DNA of 15,648 nucleotides from Chitinophagales bacterium. GTDB lineage: Bacteria; Bacteroidota; Bacteroidia; Chitinophagales; UBA2359. The notes beneath the pieces are model-generated. The model saw nothing but the letters and a program-made list of their open reading frames with translations. It was not told the origin of the DNA and did no database searches. Within the stretch, counting starts at the first letter, position 1, and every line of letters starts with the position of its first letter. Positions 8,701 to 15,424 of the stretch are shown piece after piece. The position numbers and the translations under genes were made by a program. The DNA lies in the NCBI GenBank assembly GCA_020631035.1, contig JAHDIA010000047.1, positions 1-15,648 of the forward strand. The letters are read 5' to 3'.

Positions 8701-9989
8701 GATTTTTTGAGAAACGTTTCTAGTGGCTGTCGATATTGAGCAACCAATGCAAATTGTTCCGACTCACTCAATAGGTTTTCAACACTGAGGTCTTCTTCTT
8801 TTTCCCAACCCAAGTGTCGAAATATGGCTGTTTTGCCTTCGCTCAATACATCGTATGTGATGTACTCTTTGGGAAAATCGTTGTGATGCATATCCAGACT
8901 TTCTAGGGCAGGCATATCTTTAAAGCCTTCGGGAATACTGGTAAAGCTATTGTAGTACAAATCAATTTTGTGCAACTTTTTGAGTTTGAACAAAGAGTCG
9001 GGTAAGCGATTGAGTTTGCCTTTGGGTTCACCATAGGTATTGAGGTGTAGTTCTTGGAGTTCTGTCAGTTTGCCAATTTCGTCGGGTACAAAGGAAATGA
9101 TGTTGTTTTCAAAATGTAGTTCTTCGAGTTTGGGTAGTTCACAAATTTCGAGTGGTAGATGGGTAAAATTACAACTGCTAAATTTTACGACACGCAATTC
9201 TTTTAACTGTGCAAAACTTGGCGGTATGGCACTGATGTTCTTACAGGAAAAAGCACTAAATCTTTTTAATTTTTTACACTCGCCAATGCTTTCGGGAATT
9301 TTGCTAACCGAAGTATAGCCAAAGTTCAACTCTTCTAAATTGCTTAAATGACCAATATTGGGAGGGAGTACTGTAATAGATGAATGGTATAAATCCAGCA
9401 CCTCTAAATTGGAACATTTACAAATAGTAGCAGGTAATTCGGTGATGCCTCCATTGTGGTATCTGCCCAATTGAAATCGTTTTAATTTTTTTAAATCTCC
9501 AATGTTCTCAGGTATATTGTTGAACTCTCCCGATAGCTTGAGCACCTCTAAATTTTTGAGTTGGGTCAAAGAATCTGGAATGTCTGAGGCATTGCCATAG
9601 GTTTCGAGCGTTAATTCTGTGAGTTGTTTCAGTTTGACCACTTCCTCAAAACATTTTTCGTGAAAGATTTTTATTTTTAAATCAGTAGCCTTGGTCTCTT
9701 TTGCTTCTTCAACAGCTCTTTTGGCAAAAAGCGGATATTGTGGATCAGACAATACATAGCCTTTGGCTTCCCAAGTAGCACATTTTTTATCAAAATTGCG
9801 TTGTGCCGTTTCGAGTTTTTTGTATTGTTTCTGGCTCTTGCGTCCTTTGTCTGAATCATTGTAATAATCGTAAAAACTTCCTTGACGAGATTTGACCTCA
9901 AAGCTAATCTCATCTAATTCTATCACATAAAATTTACTGTTGTATAGACCATAAGCCCCTGGGTCTGTCAGTTCGTAGAATTTTTTCAT
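5769..9989 (-). CDS. Gene B: giant LRR-DUF4132 protein (1406 aa)
   Basis: Paralog of genes A and C. Residues 1-80 are WGR-like by position (GRKSQKQY, TAQRNFDKKC, KGYVLSD), but the W-G-R site reads KSRQGSF. A cap motif FHEKCFE (109-115) leads into about 11 leucine-rich repeats at 120-375, several of the form PESIGEC or PPNIGHL. The junction motif RHLGW follows at 391-395. A helical HEAT-like region runs to about 1077, ending in RLELMDQMIPDFGF. DUF4132 spans about 1078-1270 (GRRWPVADWQAHF, LVWGIY, HPIELNKEQI), and the C-terminal domain 1271-1406 (WKRGSVLDGGM, YSETMYDF). In one DUF4132 stretch 45 of 64 residues equal gene C, so B looks closer to C than to A there. The start MKKFYE matches the family. 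The gap to gene C upstream is 328 bp, filled by a repeat. No promoter like that of A and C was found, so B may depend on read-through from C or on a different promoter. Confidence 0.95.
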   Translation of the reverse strand: MKKFYELTDPGAYGLYNSKFYVIELDEISFEVKSRQGSFYDYYNDSDKGRKSQKQYKKLETAQRNFDKKCATWEAKGYVLSDPQYPLFAKRAVEEAKETKATDLKIKIFHEKCFEEVVKLKQLTELTLETYGNASDIPDSLTQLKNLEVLKLSGEFNNIPENIGDLKKLKRFQLGRYHNGGITELPATICKCSNLEVLDLYHSSITVLPPNIGHLSNLEELNFGYTSVSKIPESIGECKKLKRFSAFSCKNISAIPPSFAQLKELRVVKFSSCNFTHLPLEICELPKLEELHFENNIISFVPDEIGKLTELQELHLNTYGEPKGKLNRLPDSLFKLKKLHKIDLYYNSFTSIPEGFKDMPALESLDMHHNDFPKEYITYDVLSEGKTAIFRHLGWEKEEDLSVENLLSESEQFALVAQYRQPLETFLKKSKTLRPYQKKEAKRIYEFLTFQSNEIPKIIEPDWYNQEIIRSLHKMMTPLNQWTEIEHRIMLVLTKNNWHKFEDDPIENAYYYRSHNLANCFFDWYKKQIEQNTEPEYEETIELLHKYGKDNNALFVLLAGLHNDLIVDDRISKLGKKLSDYFKEDPTTLLEEARKHEKVFTPLISLLIEADFKTFEKHAYDVFFDDQLIQEKIKEGGYINIDVANIRKLAYKNPKKHEDLLMKAVETPNIGGVKDAQLAIDLHHLYGKKYHSIILKLIEQSIFMLDSTYQWNQTPVFLPPKTEKIEPMVYLDWVLTHYKEEESIKEKILSRIKDVYISKYNMEYLKTVLAAYPTEVMPIYANKLLANDNRVSLLFELLKEYDYSEHYDKVWELLNSKNREKRKLAAKELNRLYAPKEVLAKADELLASTVDKRMGAVQLLIVLNNEPANKRLRQVLKEEENDGIREVLLTHLLTQDETYGKKEALAILKKMADKGRLDKPVKKWLDVSKLPSLHWKNGKKLDAKTINFLFHKQKNKELNWHEAAQEVRPILADIDTSKSGEFAHKLLKLVLENGGIKVANKAFLTFIAHLGDDQIVPMLKKYCIDNQNALSANLLGNMNGTTAARALDAIMLQFKSKYPNVRSTASEGFDRVAQKMGLSRLELMDQMIPDFGFEDLFKSFDVNGETWRVYINSDLKLAYLNELDEIKKSLPTKAPKEVKDAIKAINKEIRSVSKQQKLSLEFNFMSGRRWPVADWQAHFLNKPIPFALAQTLVWGIYEKDQLTETFGINQDQTLENADFDEIELPDNAHIGMIHPIELNKEQIKAWQEYLKDNDINQAFEQINRQLFYPNKKELKEKLLHTFYGEEILGVTFKSFMEKRAWKRGSVLDGGMVDSYRKQYPAEGIEAFIRLENMSVQAWDYDEKTTLEDLFFVKINSIQTGSYVYDTYKDENDERLIAVKDLPALVYSETMYDFTLLIARKPKTEEE

Positions 9990-9998
9990 TGTATGCTG

Positions 9999-10041
9999 GA
10001 TTGAAGATTTAAAATTTTTGGTTGATTGAAGATTTAAAATT
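9999..10041. repeat. Direct repeat in the gene B leader, period 25 bp
   Basis: GATTGAAGATTTAAAATT occurs at 9999-10016 and again exactly at 10024-10041, just before the gene B start. The second copy overlaps the motif at 10031-10048 that is shared with the gene A leader. Confidence 0.7.
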
Positions 10042-10080
10042 CAAGATTAAAGCGTGATTTGCGAATGTGAGTGAACGTTT

Positions 10081-10121
10081 TAAAATCAAAAATTTAATTA
10101 TTATATAGATTTTTGATTTTA
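10081..10121. promoter_or_regulatory. Perfect 13-bp inverted repeat, AT-rich
   Basis: TAAAATCAAAAAT at 10081-10093 and ATTTTTGATTTTA at 10109-10121 are exact reverse complements around a 15-bp AT-only loop apart from one G. It lies about 90 bp before gene B, at the edge of the interspersed repeat. It could be an operator for gene B, a weak end point for gene C transcripts, or a terminal structure of the repeat. Confidence 0.4.
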
Positions 10122-10310
10122 TGGTGCAACGTCATTGATTCTAGGCTGCGTGTACTCTGGTTAGCCAACGCATGTTTTGTGCCTTGTCGTATATTTCATC
10201 CATCCGCTCATCCTGCGCTTCCAGATGACGAGCATCTGAAGGCAATATGGGAAGTTGATGCTCCCCATCTAGAGCTAAAAATGCGAGGCATCTTGGAGAT
10301 GCCAGGCATT
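10117..10310 (+). repeat. Interspersed repeat of about 195 bp, copy 2
   Basis: Aligned with 4763-4965 in the same orientation, and in its first half with the inverted copy at 5607-5710. It fills most of the 328-bp gap between gene C and gene B. Internal short stems (AGATG/CATCT at 10223-10237) suggest a structured transcript or DNA. It ends with the 31-nt palindrome at 10280-10310, eight bases from the end of gene C. Confidence 0.75.
10280..10310. repeat. 31-nt REP-like palindrome, copy 2, with compensated changes
   Basis: Same plan as the copies at 4935-4965 and 15292-15322, with the GA/AG internal mismatch retained. The outermost pair is A-T instead of G-C, and the stem pair at positions 13/19 is C-G instead of T-A, so pairing is preserved. 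It lies seven bases after the gene C stop codon and may shape the 3' end of that mRNA. Confidence 0.85.
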
Positions 10311-10317
10311 TGGATTT

Positions 10318-13300
10318 TTATGTGTCTTCGTCCTCTCCATTGGCTTCTTTGTTGGCTTCGATCAAAAGGTCGAAGTCGTACCTGATTTCGGAATAAATGG
10401 TTTGAGGCACCTGCTTTATTTTGAGCCTTTGATAAACAAGCAGCTCTGGATTTTTAGGGTCGGGTAATTTTTGAGAAAAGTAAATGTGTCCCAAATCAAT
10501 GTGAGAACTGTATTCGCCTTCGTAGATGTACATTTCGTCCAAATAAACTTCTACATTTAGGCTAATTGCATCGTAACTTTTCTTGTAGGAATCAATCATT
10601 CCTCCGTCGCCCATCGAGCCTTTGCGCCAGCCTCTTTTGTAGAACATTCGGCGGAAAATAGAATCGCCCACATTTTTGCCATCGAATTGTGCAATGGAAA
10701 TTTCCTCCAATTCTTTTTCCTTTGGTCGGAATACTTTGCGGTCCATTTGTTCAAAGACTTGGGTGATTTCATTTTCAGCCAGATACTCTTTCCAAGCTTC
10801 GATTTGTTCCTTGGTCAATTCGATTGGGTGGACCATTCCAATTTGAGAATTATCAGGTAAATCTACCTCATCAAATTCTGAATCTTCTAAAGTTTGGTCT
10901 TGGTTGATGCCAAATACGTGCGTTAATTTCCCATCTTCATAAGTTCCCCATATCAAACTTTGGGCGAGGGCAAAGGTAAGGGGTTTTTTCATAAAATGCT
11001 TGATCCAAGCCTCTTTATCCCAACGTCTTTGGGTAATGAGATTGTATTCCAAACTTTGCTTTTGCTGCTTGGCAATGCTTCGAATGTCCGCATTGATTGC
11101 TTTGATTTCTGCCTTAAATTCTTTGCTGGCTTTCTTGGGCATTGTTTTTTTGATTTTGCCCTCTTCGTTCATATATGCCATTTTCAGATTGGCTCCAATG
11201 AAGGCTTGCCATTTTTCACCTTCCACATCAAACTCCTTGAATAAATCTTTAAAGCCAAAATCTGGAATCATGTGGTCCATCAGTTCTAGGCGGTGGATGC
11301 CCATAGTATCTGCAATTCTGTCAAATGCATTGGAGGCAGCCTCTCGAATGTTGGGGTATTTTTGTTTGTAGTATTGCATAATGGCATCCAAGGCACGAGC
11401 CGACTTGAGTGTGGGCAGATTGCCTAAGATGGAGGGCGCAACCAAGTTTTGTTGTTTGATTGCCAAGTCTTTGATTGGGTCTATAACAGAGTCGTCTCCT
11501 AGAGCCGTAGCAAAGGCATAGACCGCTTTATTGGTCGCTTTGAGTCCCCCTTTGTTCATCATATAATCGAATAAGAACTTGCCGAGCTTATTGCTTTTTT
11601 CTTTGTCAATAAATTCTAGAAGAATGCCATTTTCTAGGGTTGGTTTGTAGTAGTCATCGGCTTTCTTTTTTTGGTTTTGAATGAGGTGAATGACTAGAAG
11701 AGGATCGGCTTTTTTGCCAGTTTTCCAGTACAAATCTGGTAGTTGGGCATCGCCAAACATTTTTGTTTTGATTTTGTCGTATTTGCCTTTTGTTCTGTCG
11801 AATGCTTCGAGTATTTCTTGGCGCAAAAATTCTAGTTCATCTTTTTCTATGAGGTAACGAATGATGGTTTCTCTATTTTCGTAGAGGGCTTCTTTTTGCA
11901 ATGTCTCTTTGAGTAAATCAACTGCTTTTGGATCATTTAGCAACATTAAGAGTTGGATGCCACTGTCACGGTATTCCCCCTTTTTCTCTTCTAGGTATTG
12001 GTTCGCATCTTTTAGCAATTTTTGGTCTGAATAGTGCTTGCGTAGTTCTCGACCAACCATTATTTTTTCTTTGTTATTGCCGTGTTTGAGGATGTTCCAA
12101 AGTTTATGGTGATAAGTTGTATAGTCCTTGCCCTCAAGCGCTTTGAAGATATTGTTTATACCATAGCGATTGTCAATGTGTAAGGTGTGTTCTGTTATAA
12201 TATCAAGCATTGTTTCATCGCCATAAGCCTCGAACAAAAGGTCGTAACAGTTGGTATAGCGGTCGAGGCTTTGTTTTACCAACATAGCCAACATTCCTTC
12301 CTTGATTTCTTCTTTGTAGTGTTTGAGTGCCCAAATCAGAAATTCCCTAGCAGTGATTTCTTTGAAAGAGCCATCTTTTTGAGGGAATTCAAATTGAGCT
12401 TGGTCTTTCCAAGTGTTGAGCAATCGAAAAGAGCCTTGGGCGATGAGTGGAGGAATGAGGTCTTTGTGTTTGTCTCCATAAAAATGGTGGAGGTCTATAG
12501 CCAGTTGCCCTTGTGGTTGGTTGTTCAATTTAGAACGAGCCGCTTTGAGGTAGAGCGGTTCGTATTTTTGAGGATTGCGTTTGCAAAATTTTCGAAAGGA
12601 TTTAAATTGCATACTGTGCCAACTTTGGTTCTTGTTTGCCAGTAAGTAATCTATTCTTTCAAAGAACAAAAAGTCGGCATGTGGTTCTAAATCTTCTAGA
12701 GCAAATTCCATTAAAAAATGGGTGGCAGAAGGCAATATTTCTCGTATGGGACTTCTGTCTACAACGGTTAATTTACCAAGTACCCCTTTGGGATCTTCTT
12801 GGAATTTTTTTATAAAAGCATTGCCCCAAATAGTTGCTTTCCCATCTTTAGAGAAGTCTGTATATAAGTACCACAATGCTTGGTGAAATACATTGATGTC
12901 TTTGTTGTAGCTGTGGATGAGTTGTTCGACAGCCTCATAGTCGGGTTCATTTTTGGTGCCAATTTGATTTTTGTACCAAGTAAAAAAGTGTTGTTCCATT
13001 CCTACAGCTTCTCTAGCGATACGGTAAGCTTTGTATCCCAAATCTGCATAGTCTTCTCGGGCCATAGAGAATAGTTTGTTTTTGTTGTCTTGTTTCCAGC
13101 CTCTAGCAAATAGGAGACGCATTAAGCGGTCTTCTATTTCTGTCCAATCCTCCAAAGAGGGTGCAAATATTTTGGCGACCAATGCTGAGTGAGCATGAAA
13201 TCTATTGGGGATTTCGTCGTGTTGGAAGCTAAGGAAATCAATGACATCTTGGTCTTGTGTAGCCTCTAAAATACGTTCTTTGTATTGTTCAAATAAAGCA

Positions 13301-15018
13301 TCTTGTTCTTTGACACTCAATTTACTTTCAATATCTTTTCTTCTTTCTGGTTTTGCCAAGTCCCAGCCTAGATGTTGGAAGATTGCTTCTCTTTTAGAGG
13401 ATTGTAGGTGTTCTGGTAAATCATCAAGTGGGTTGTTGTAAAGGTAGAATTTGCATGTTGGTTTTAATCTTTGTAAACCAAATGGTACTTCTGTTAGTTG
13501 GTTGTTGGCAAGAGCCAGGGTTTCGAGATCGGATAAGTCAAAGATGGCGTCGGGTATTTCTGTTAGTTGGTTGTGACTAAGTGTAAGGTTTTTTAATTTT
13601 TTAAAATTAAAGTCTGTTGGAAATTGACTTAGTTTGTTTTGGTATAGAGTGAATTGAGTCAATTCAGGGAAATCTAGTTTTGAGGGCAGAGATTCTAATT
13701 GACATTGAGAGAGTTCTAATGATTGTAGTTGAGGTAAATGGTATTGATTGGGAAAGTTTTTGATAGGACAGGAGTTGAGTAAGAGGTTTTTCAATGCTGG
13801 TAGCTTGAGTACATTGTCAGCGATTTTCTCTAGTGTAATATTGTAGTTTAAATCCAAAATTTCCAATTTGGGCAACTGTAATGGATGAACGATTTCTGTG
13901 ATTTTGCCCCCACTTAAATGCAATTTTTTGAGTGCTGGACAATTGAATACTTTCGGAAGTTCTATGAGATTATTCTGAGGGATGTCCAAGTATTCTAAAT
14001 TGGGCAATGTGAGTGTGTCAGGAAGTTTGCTGATAAAGTTTGCAGCTTGGTAATGCCTTTGAATCTTTAAACGCTTTAAGCTTTTTAATTGATTGATTTC
14101 CTTTGGTAGGTGGGGAATAGCAACACTTGAAAATCCAATTTCCTCTATTTGGGGAAGATTGCAAATGGGCAATGGAAATTGTTTGAGCTGAGTGTTCGTG
14201 ATGTGTAGGGTTTTAAGTTTGGGAATATTCCCAAACTCTATTGGTAAATTGCCAACAAATTGTGGGCAGCTACTAATTTTGATTGTAGTGAGTTGGACAC
14301 AATCCTCAATGCTGGCAGGAAAAGTCTGGAAATCCCCTTGATCACACTCTATTTCTTTAAGGTTTTTCAAATGACCCAAATTGAGCGGAAAATCTTTGAC
14401 CGATCCTGATATTTTTATCTTTTCTAGTTGAGCACATTTAGACACGCTTTCAGGTAAGGCGGTCAAGTGCGTAGACAGAGAACGGACCGATAGTTCTTTG
14501 AGCTTTTTTAAATCCCCAAAATTATTGGGCAAGCTTTCAAAGCTACTTGAATAGGTGTTGGTTATGCTGAGTTTTTCTAGTTGATCGAATTTGCCCAATT
14601 TTTCGGGTATTCCAACGCCTTTTTTCATTGGGAGGAGTTCAAGGCTGGTCAATTGGTCTTTGAGGGTGAGTAGTTGCTCAAAACAGTACTCGTGGTAAAC
14701 CTCTAATCTTAAATGGGTGGTTTTAGGGTCTTTTTGGGCTTTCTCAATGGCATTTTTGGAGTAGCTAGGGTGTCTCTCATCTGAAAGGACATAGCCTTTG
14801 CCTTCGAGTTCTTTGCATTTTTTGTCGAAATTGCGTTGGGCAGTTTCGAGGCTTTTGTATTTTTTTTGGGAGCGGCGTCCTTTTTCTGTATTGTCACTTT
14901 GCCATTCTGCAAAGGAGGCATACCAGGTACTCATTTCAAAATTGACTTCGTCTAATATGACAAAATATATTTTTCTATTGCTTTTGTAATGATGGGGTTT
15001 TTCGTAAAATCTTTTCAT
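10318..15018 (-). CDS. Gene C: giant LRR-DUF4132 protein with enlarged LRR array (1566 aa)
   Basis: Paralog of genes A and B, about 160 residues longer. Residues 1-80 are WGR-like (GRRSQKKY, TAQRNFDKKC, GKGYVLSD); the W-G-R site reads STWYASF. The cap motif YHEYCFE (108-114) leads into about 18 leucine-rich repeats at 120-540, against 11-12 in the paralogs. The extra units lie in the second half of the array and include short 22-residue repeats such as PQLQSLELSQCQLESLPSKL. The junction motif QHLGW follows at 548-552. The helical region runs to about 1240 and ends in RLELMDHMIPDFGF. DUF4132 spans about 1241-1433 (QRRWDKEAWIKHF, LIWGTY, HPIELTKEQI). The C-terminal domain 1434-1566 carries GWRKGSMGDGGM and YSEIRYDF. 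The start MKRFYE matches the family. The upstream region contains a promoter and leader block shared with gene A. No catalytic motif was recognised. Confidence 0.95.
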   Translation of the reverse strand: MKRFYEKPHHYKSNRKIYFVILDEVNFEMSTWYASFAEWQSDNTEKGRRSQKKYKSLETAQRNFDKKCKELEGKGYVLSDERHPSYSKNAIEKAQKDPKTTHLRLEVYHEYCFEQLLTLKDQLTSLELLPMKKGVGIPEKLGKFDQLEKLSITNTYSSSFESLPNNFGDLKKLKELSVRSLSTHLTALPESVSKCAQLEKIKISGSVKDFPLNLGHLKNLKEIECDQGDFQTFPASIEDCVQLTTIKISSCPQFVGNLPIEFGNIPKLKTLHITNTQLKQFPLPICNLPQIEEIGFSSVAIPHLPKEINQLKSLKRLKIQRHYQAANFISKLPDTLTLPNLEYLDIPQNNLIELPKVFNCPALKKLHLSGGKITEIVHPLQLPKLEILDLNYNITLEKIADNVLKLPALKNLLLNSCPIKNFPNQYHLPQLQSLELSQCQLESLPSKLDFPELTQFTLYQNKLSQFPTDFNFKKLKNLTLSHNQLTEIPDAIFDLSDLETLALANNQLTEVPFGLQRLKPTCKFYLYNNPLDDLPEHLQSSKREAIFQHLGWDLAKPERRKDIESKLSVKEQDALFEQYKERILEATQDQDVIDFLSFQHDEIPNRFHAHSALVAKIFAPSLEDWTEIEDRLMRLLFARGWKQDNKNKLFSMAREDYADLGYKAYRIAREAVGMEQHFFTWYKNQIGTKNEPDYEAVEQLIHSYNKDINVFHQALWYLYTDFSKDGKATIWGNAFIKKFQEDPKGVLGKLTVVDRSPIREILPSATHFLMEFALEDLEPHADFLFFERIDYLLANKNQSWHSMQFKSFRKFCKRNPQKYEPLYLKAARSKLNNQPQGQLAIDLHHFYGDKHKDLIPPLIAQGSFRLLNTWKDQAQFEFPQKDGSFKEITAREFLIWALKHYKEEIKEGMLAMLVKQSLDRYTNCYDLLFEAYGDETMLDIITEHTLHIDNRYGINNIFKALEGKDYTTYHHKLWNILKHGNNKEKIMVGRELRKHYSDQKLLKDANQYLEEKKGEYRDSGIQLLMLLNDPKAVDLLKETLQKEALYENRETIIRYLIEKDELEFLRQEILEAFDRTKGKYDKIKTKMFGDAQLPDLYWKTGKKADPLLVIHLIQNQKKKADDYYKPTLENGILLEFIDKEKSNKLGKFLFDYMMNKGGLKATNKAVYAFATALGDDSVIDPIKDLAIKQQNLVAPSILGNLPTLKSARALDAIMQYYKQKYPNIREAASNAFDRIADTMGIHRLELMDHMIPDFGFKDLFKEFDVEGEKWQAFIGANLKMAYMNEEGKIKKTMPKKASKEFKAEIKAINADIRSIAKQQKQSLEYNLITQRRWDKEAWIKHFMKKPLTFALAQSLIWGTYEDGKLTHVFGINQDQTLEDSEFDEVDLPDNSQIGMVHPIELTKEQIEAWKEYLAENEITQVFEQMDRKVFRPKEKELEEISIAQFDGKNVGDSIFRRMFYKRGWRKGSMGDGGMIDSYKKSYDAISLNVEVYLDEMYIYEGEYSSHIDLGHIYFSQKLPDPKNPELLVYQRLKIKQVPQTIYSEIRYDFDLLIEANKEANGEDEDT
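13489..13574 (-). repeat. Exact 17-bp repeat between neighbouring LRR units in gene C
   Basis: TTCTGTTAGTTGGTTGT occurs at 13489-13505 and 13558-13574, 69 bp apart, which is 23 codons or exactly one LRR unit. It encodes NNQLTEVP and HNQLTEIP in adjacent repeats. Identity at DNA level suggests a fairly recent duplication of this unit or gene conversion between units. Confidence 0.7.
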
Positions 15019-15028
15019 GGGGTAATGA

Positions 15029-15063
15029 ATAAATTGTGAATTGTAAGTTATAAATTGTGAATT
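15029..15063. repeat. Direct repeat in the gene C leader, period 21 bp
   Basis: ATAAATTGTGAATT occurs at 15029-15042 and 15050-15063, right before the gene C start. It resembles the AT-rich leader repeats before gene B in position and style, but not in sequence. Confidence 0.6.
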
Positions 15064-15132
15064 AGCTATTGCATAGAAAATGGGTGGTCAATGTATAATT
15101 CACCATTTGTAATTTTAAATTTATTTTTGGTT

Positions 15133-15158
15133 AACGTTTGTATTGTAAATGAGGAGTA
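15133..15158 (-). promoter_or_regulatory. Conserved leader block of gene C, shared with gene A
   Basis: Minus strand TACTCCTCATTTA, four variable bases, ACAAACGTT. It matches 4670-4695 before gene A at 22 of 26 positions, at a similar distance from both the TATATTTG box and the start codon. Confidence 0.5.
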
Positions 15159-15192
15159 GGACGGAATGTTAGGCGTCCACATAAATGCATTG

Positions 15193-15212
15193 CAAATATA
15201 GGTAAAAAATAG
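15193..15212 (-). promoter_or_regulatory. Probable Bacteroidota-type promoter of gene C
   Basis: The minus strand reads ATTTTTTACCTATATTTGCAA at 15190-15210, with the TATATTTG box at 15193-15200 fitting TAnnTTTG. The equivalent of gene A is at 4726-4745. A leader of about 170 nt is implied. No -33 TTTG box is evident. Apart from this promoter, the leader block and the direct repeat, nothing else was seen in 15019-15291. Confidence 0.45.
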
Positions 15213-15291
15213 CATTTTTTATCTGTGGAATTGCAAGATTTTACGTCTGCCCGAAACGGAACAGGAAACAACAGGCAAACACACCAATAAA

Positions 15292-15322
15292 GATGCGAGG
15301 CATTTTGAAAATGCCAGGCATC
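15292..15322. repeat. 31-nt REP-like palindrome, copy 3
   Basis: Identical to the copy at 4935-4965, but here without the rest of the interspersed repeat. It therefore can exist as an independent module. It marks the border between the gene C upstream region and the right-edge hairpin array. Confidence 0.85.
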
Positions 15323-15326
15323 ACAT

Positions 15327-15373
15327 ACAAAACATGCGAAACGTATGGACAAACTCCAGGTGTTTGTCCGAAC
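15327..15373. repeat. Right-edge hairpin unit, GGACAAAC stem, first copy
   Basis: The first 28 bases are identical to those at 15527-15554, exactly 200 bp further on. The unit holds the hairpin GGACAAAC / GTTTGTCC at 15347-15369 and ends in CCGAAC, the border shared by all right-edge hairpins. Confidence 0.75.
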
Positions 15374-15393
15374 CCAAAATGTGCGCAATGTAG

Positions 15394-15413
15394 GGGCAAA
15401 TAATTATTCGCCC
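15394..15413. repeat. Border-type hairpin, AATAATTATT core
   Basis: GGGC and GCCC enclose the self-complementary core AATAATTATT with one mismatched pair next to it. It is preceded by ATGTAG and followed by CGAAC, the same borders as the tandem units at 15425-15516. Confidence 0.75.
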
Positions 15414-15424
15414 GAACAGGAAAT

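Noticed and set aside
12187..12645. Open frame of 152 codons on the plus strand inside gene C
   Set aside because: It lies fully antisense to the conserved helical region of gene C, and its translation shows no recognisable domain. Other plus-strand frames within the three genes were dismissed for the same reason.
291..15018. Possibility that the LRR proteins are NLR-like with a nucleotide-binding domain
   Set aside because: No P-loop or Walker B-like motif was seen between the LRR array and DUF4132 in any paralog; the region reads as helical HEAT-like repeats.
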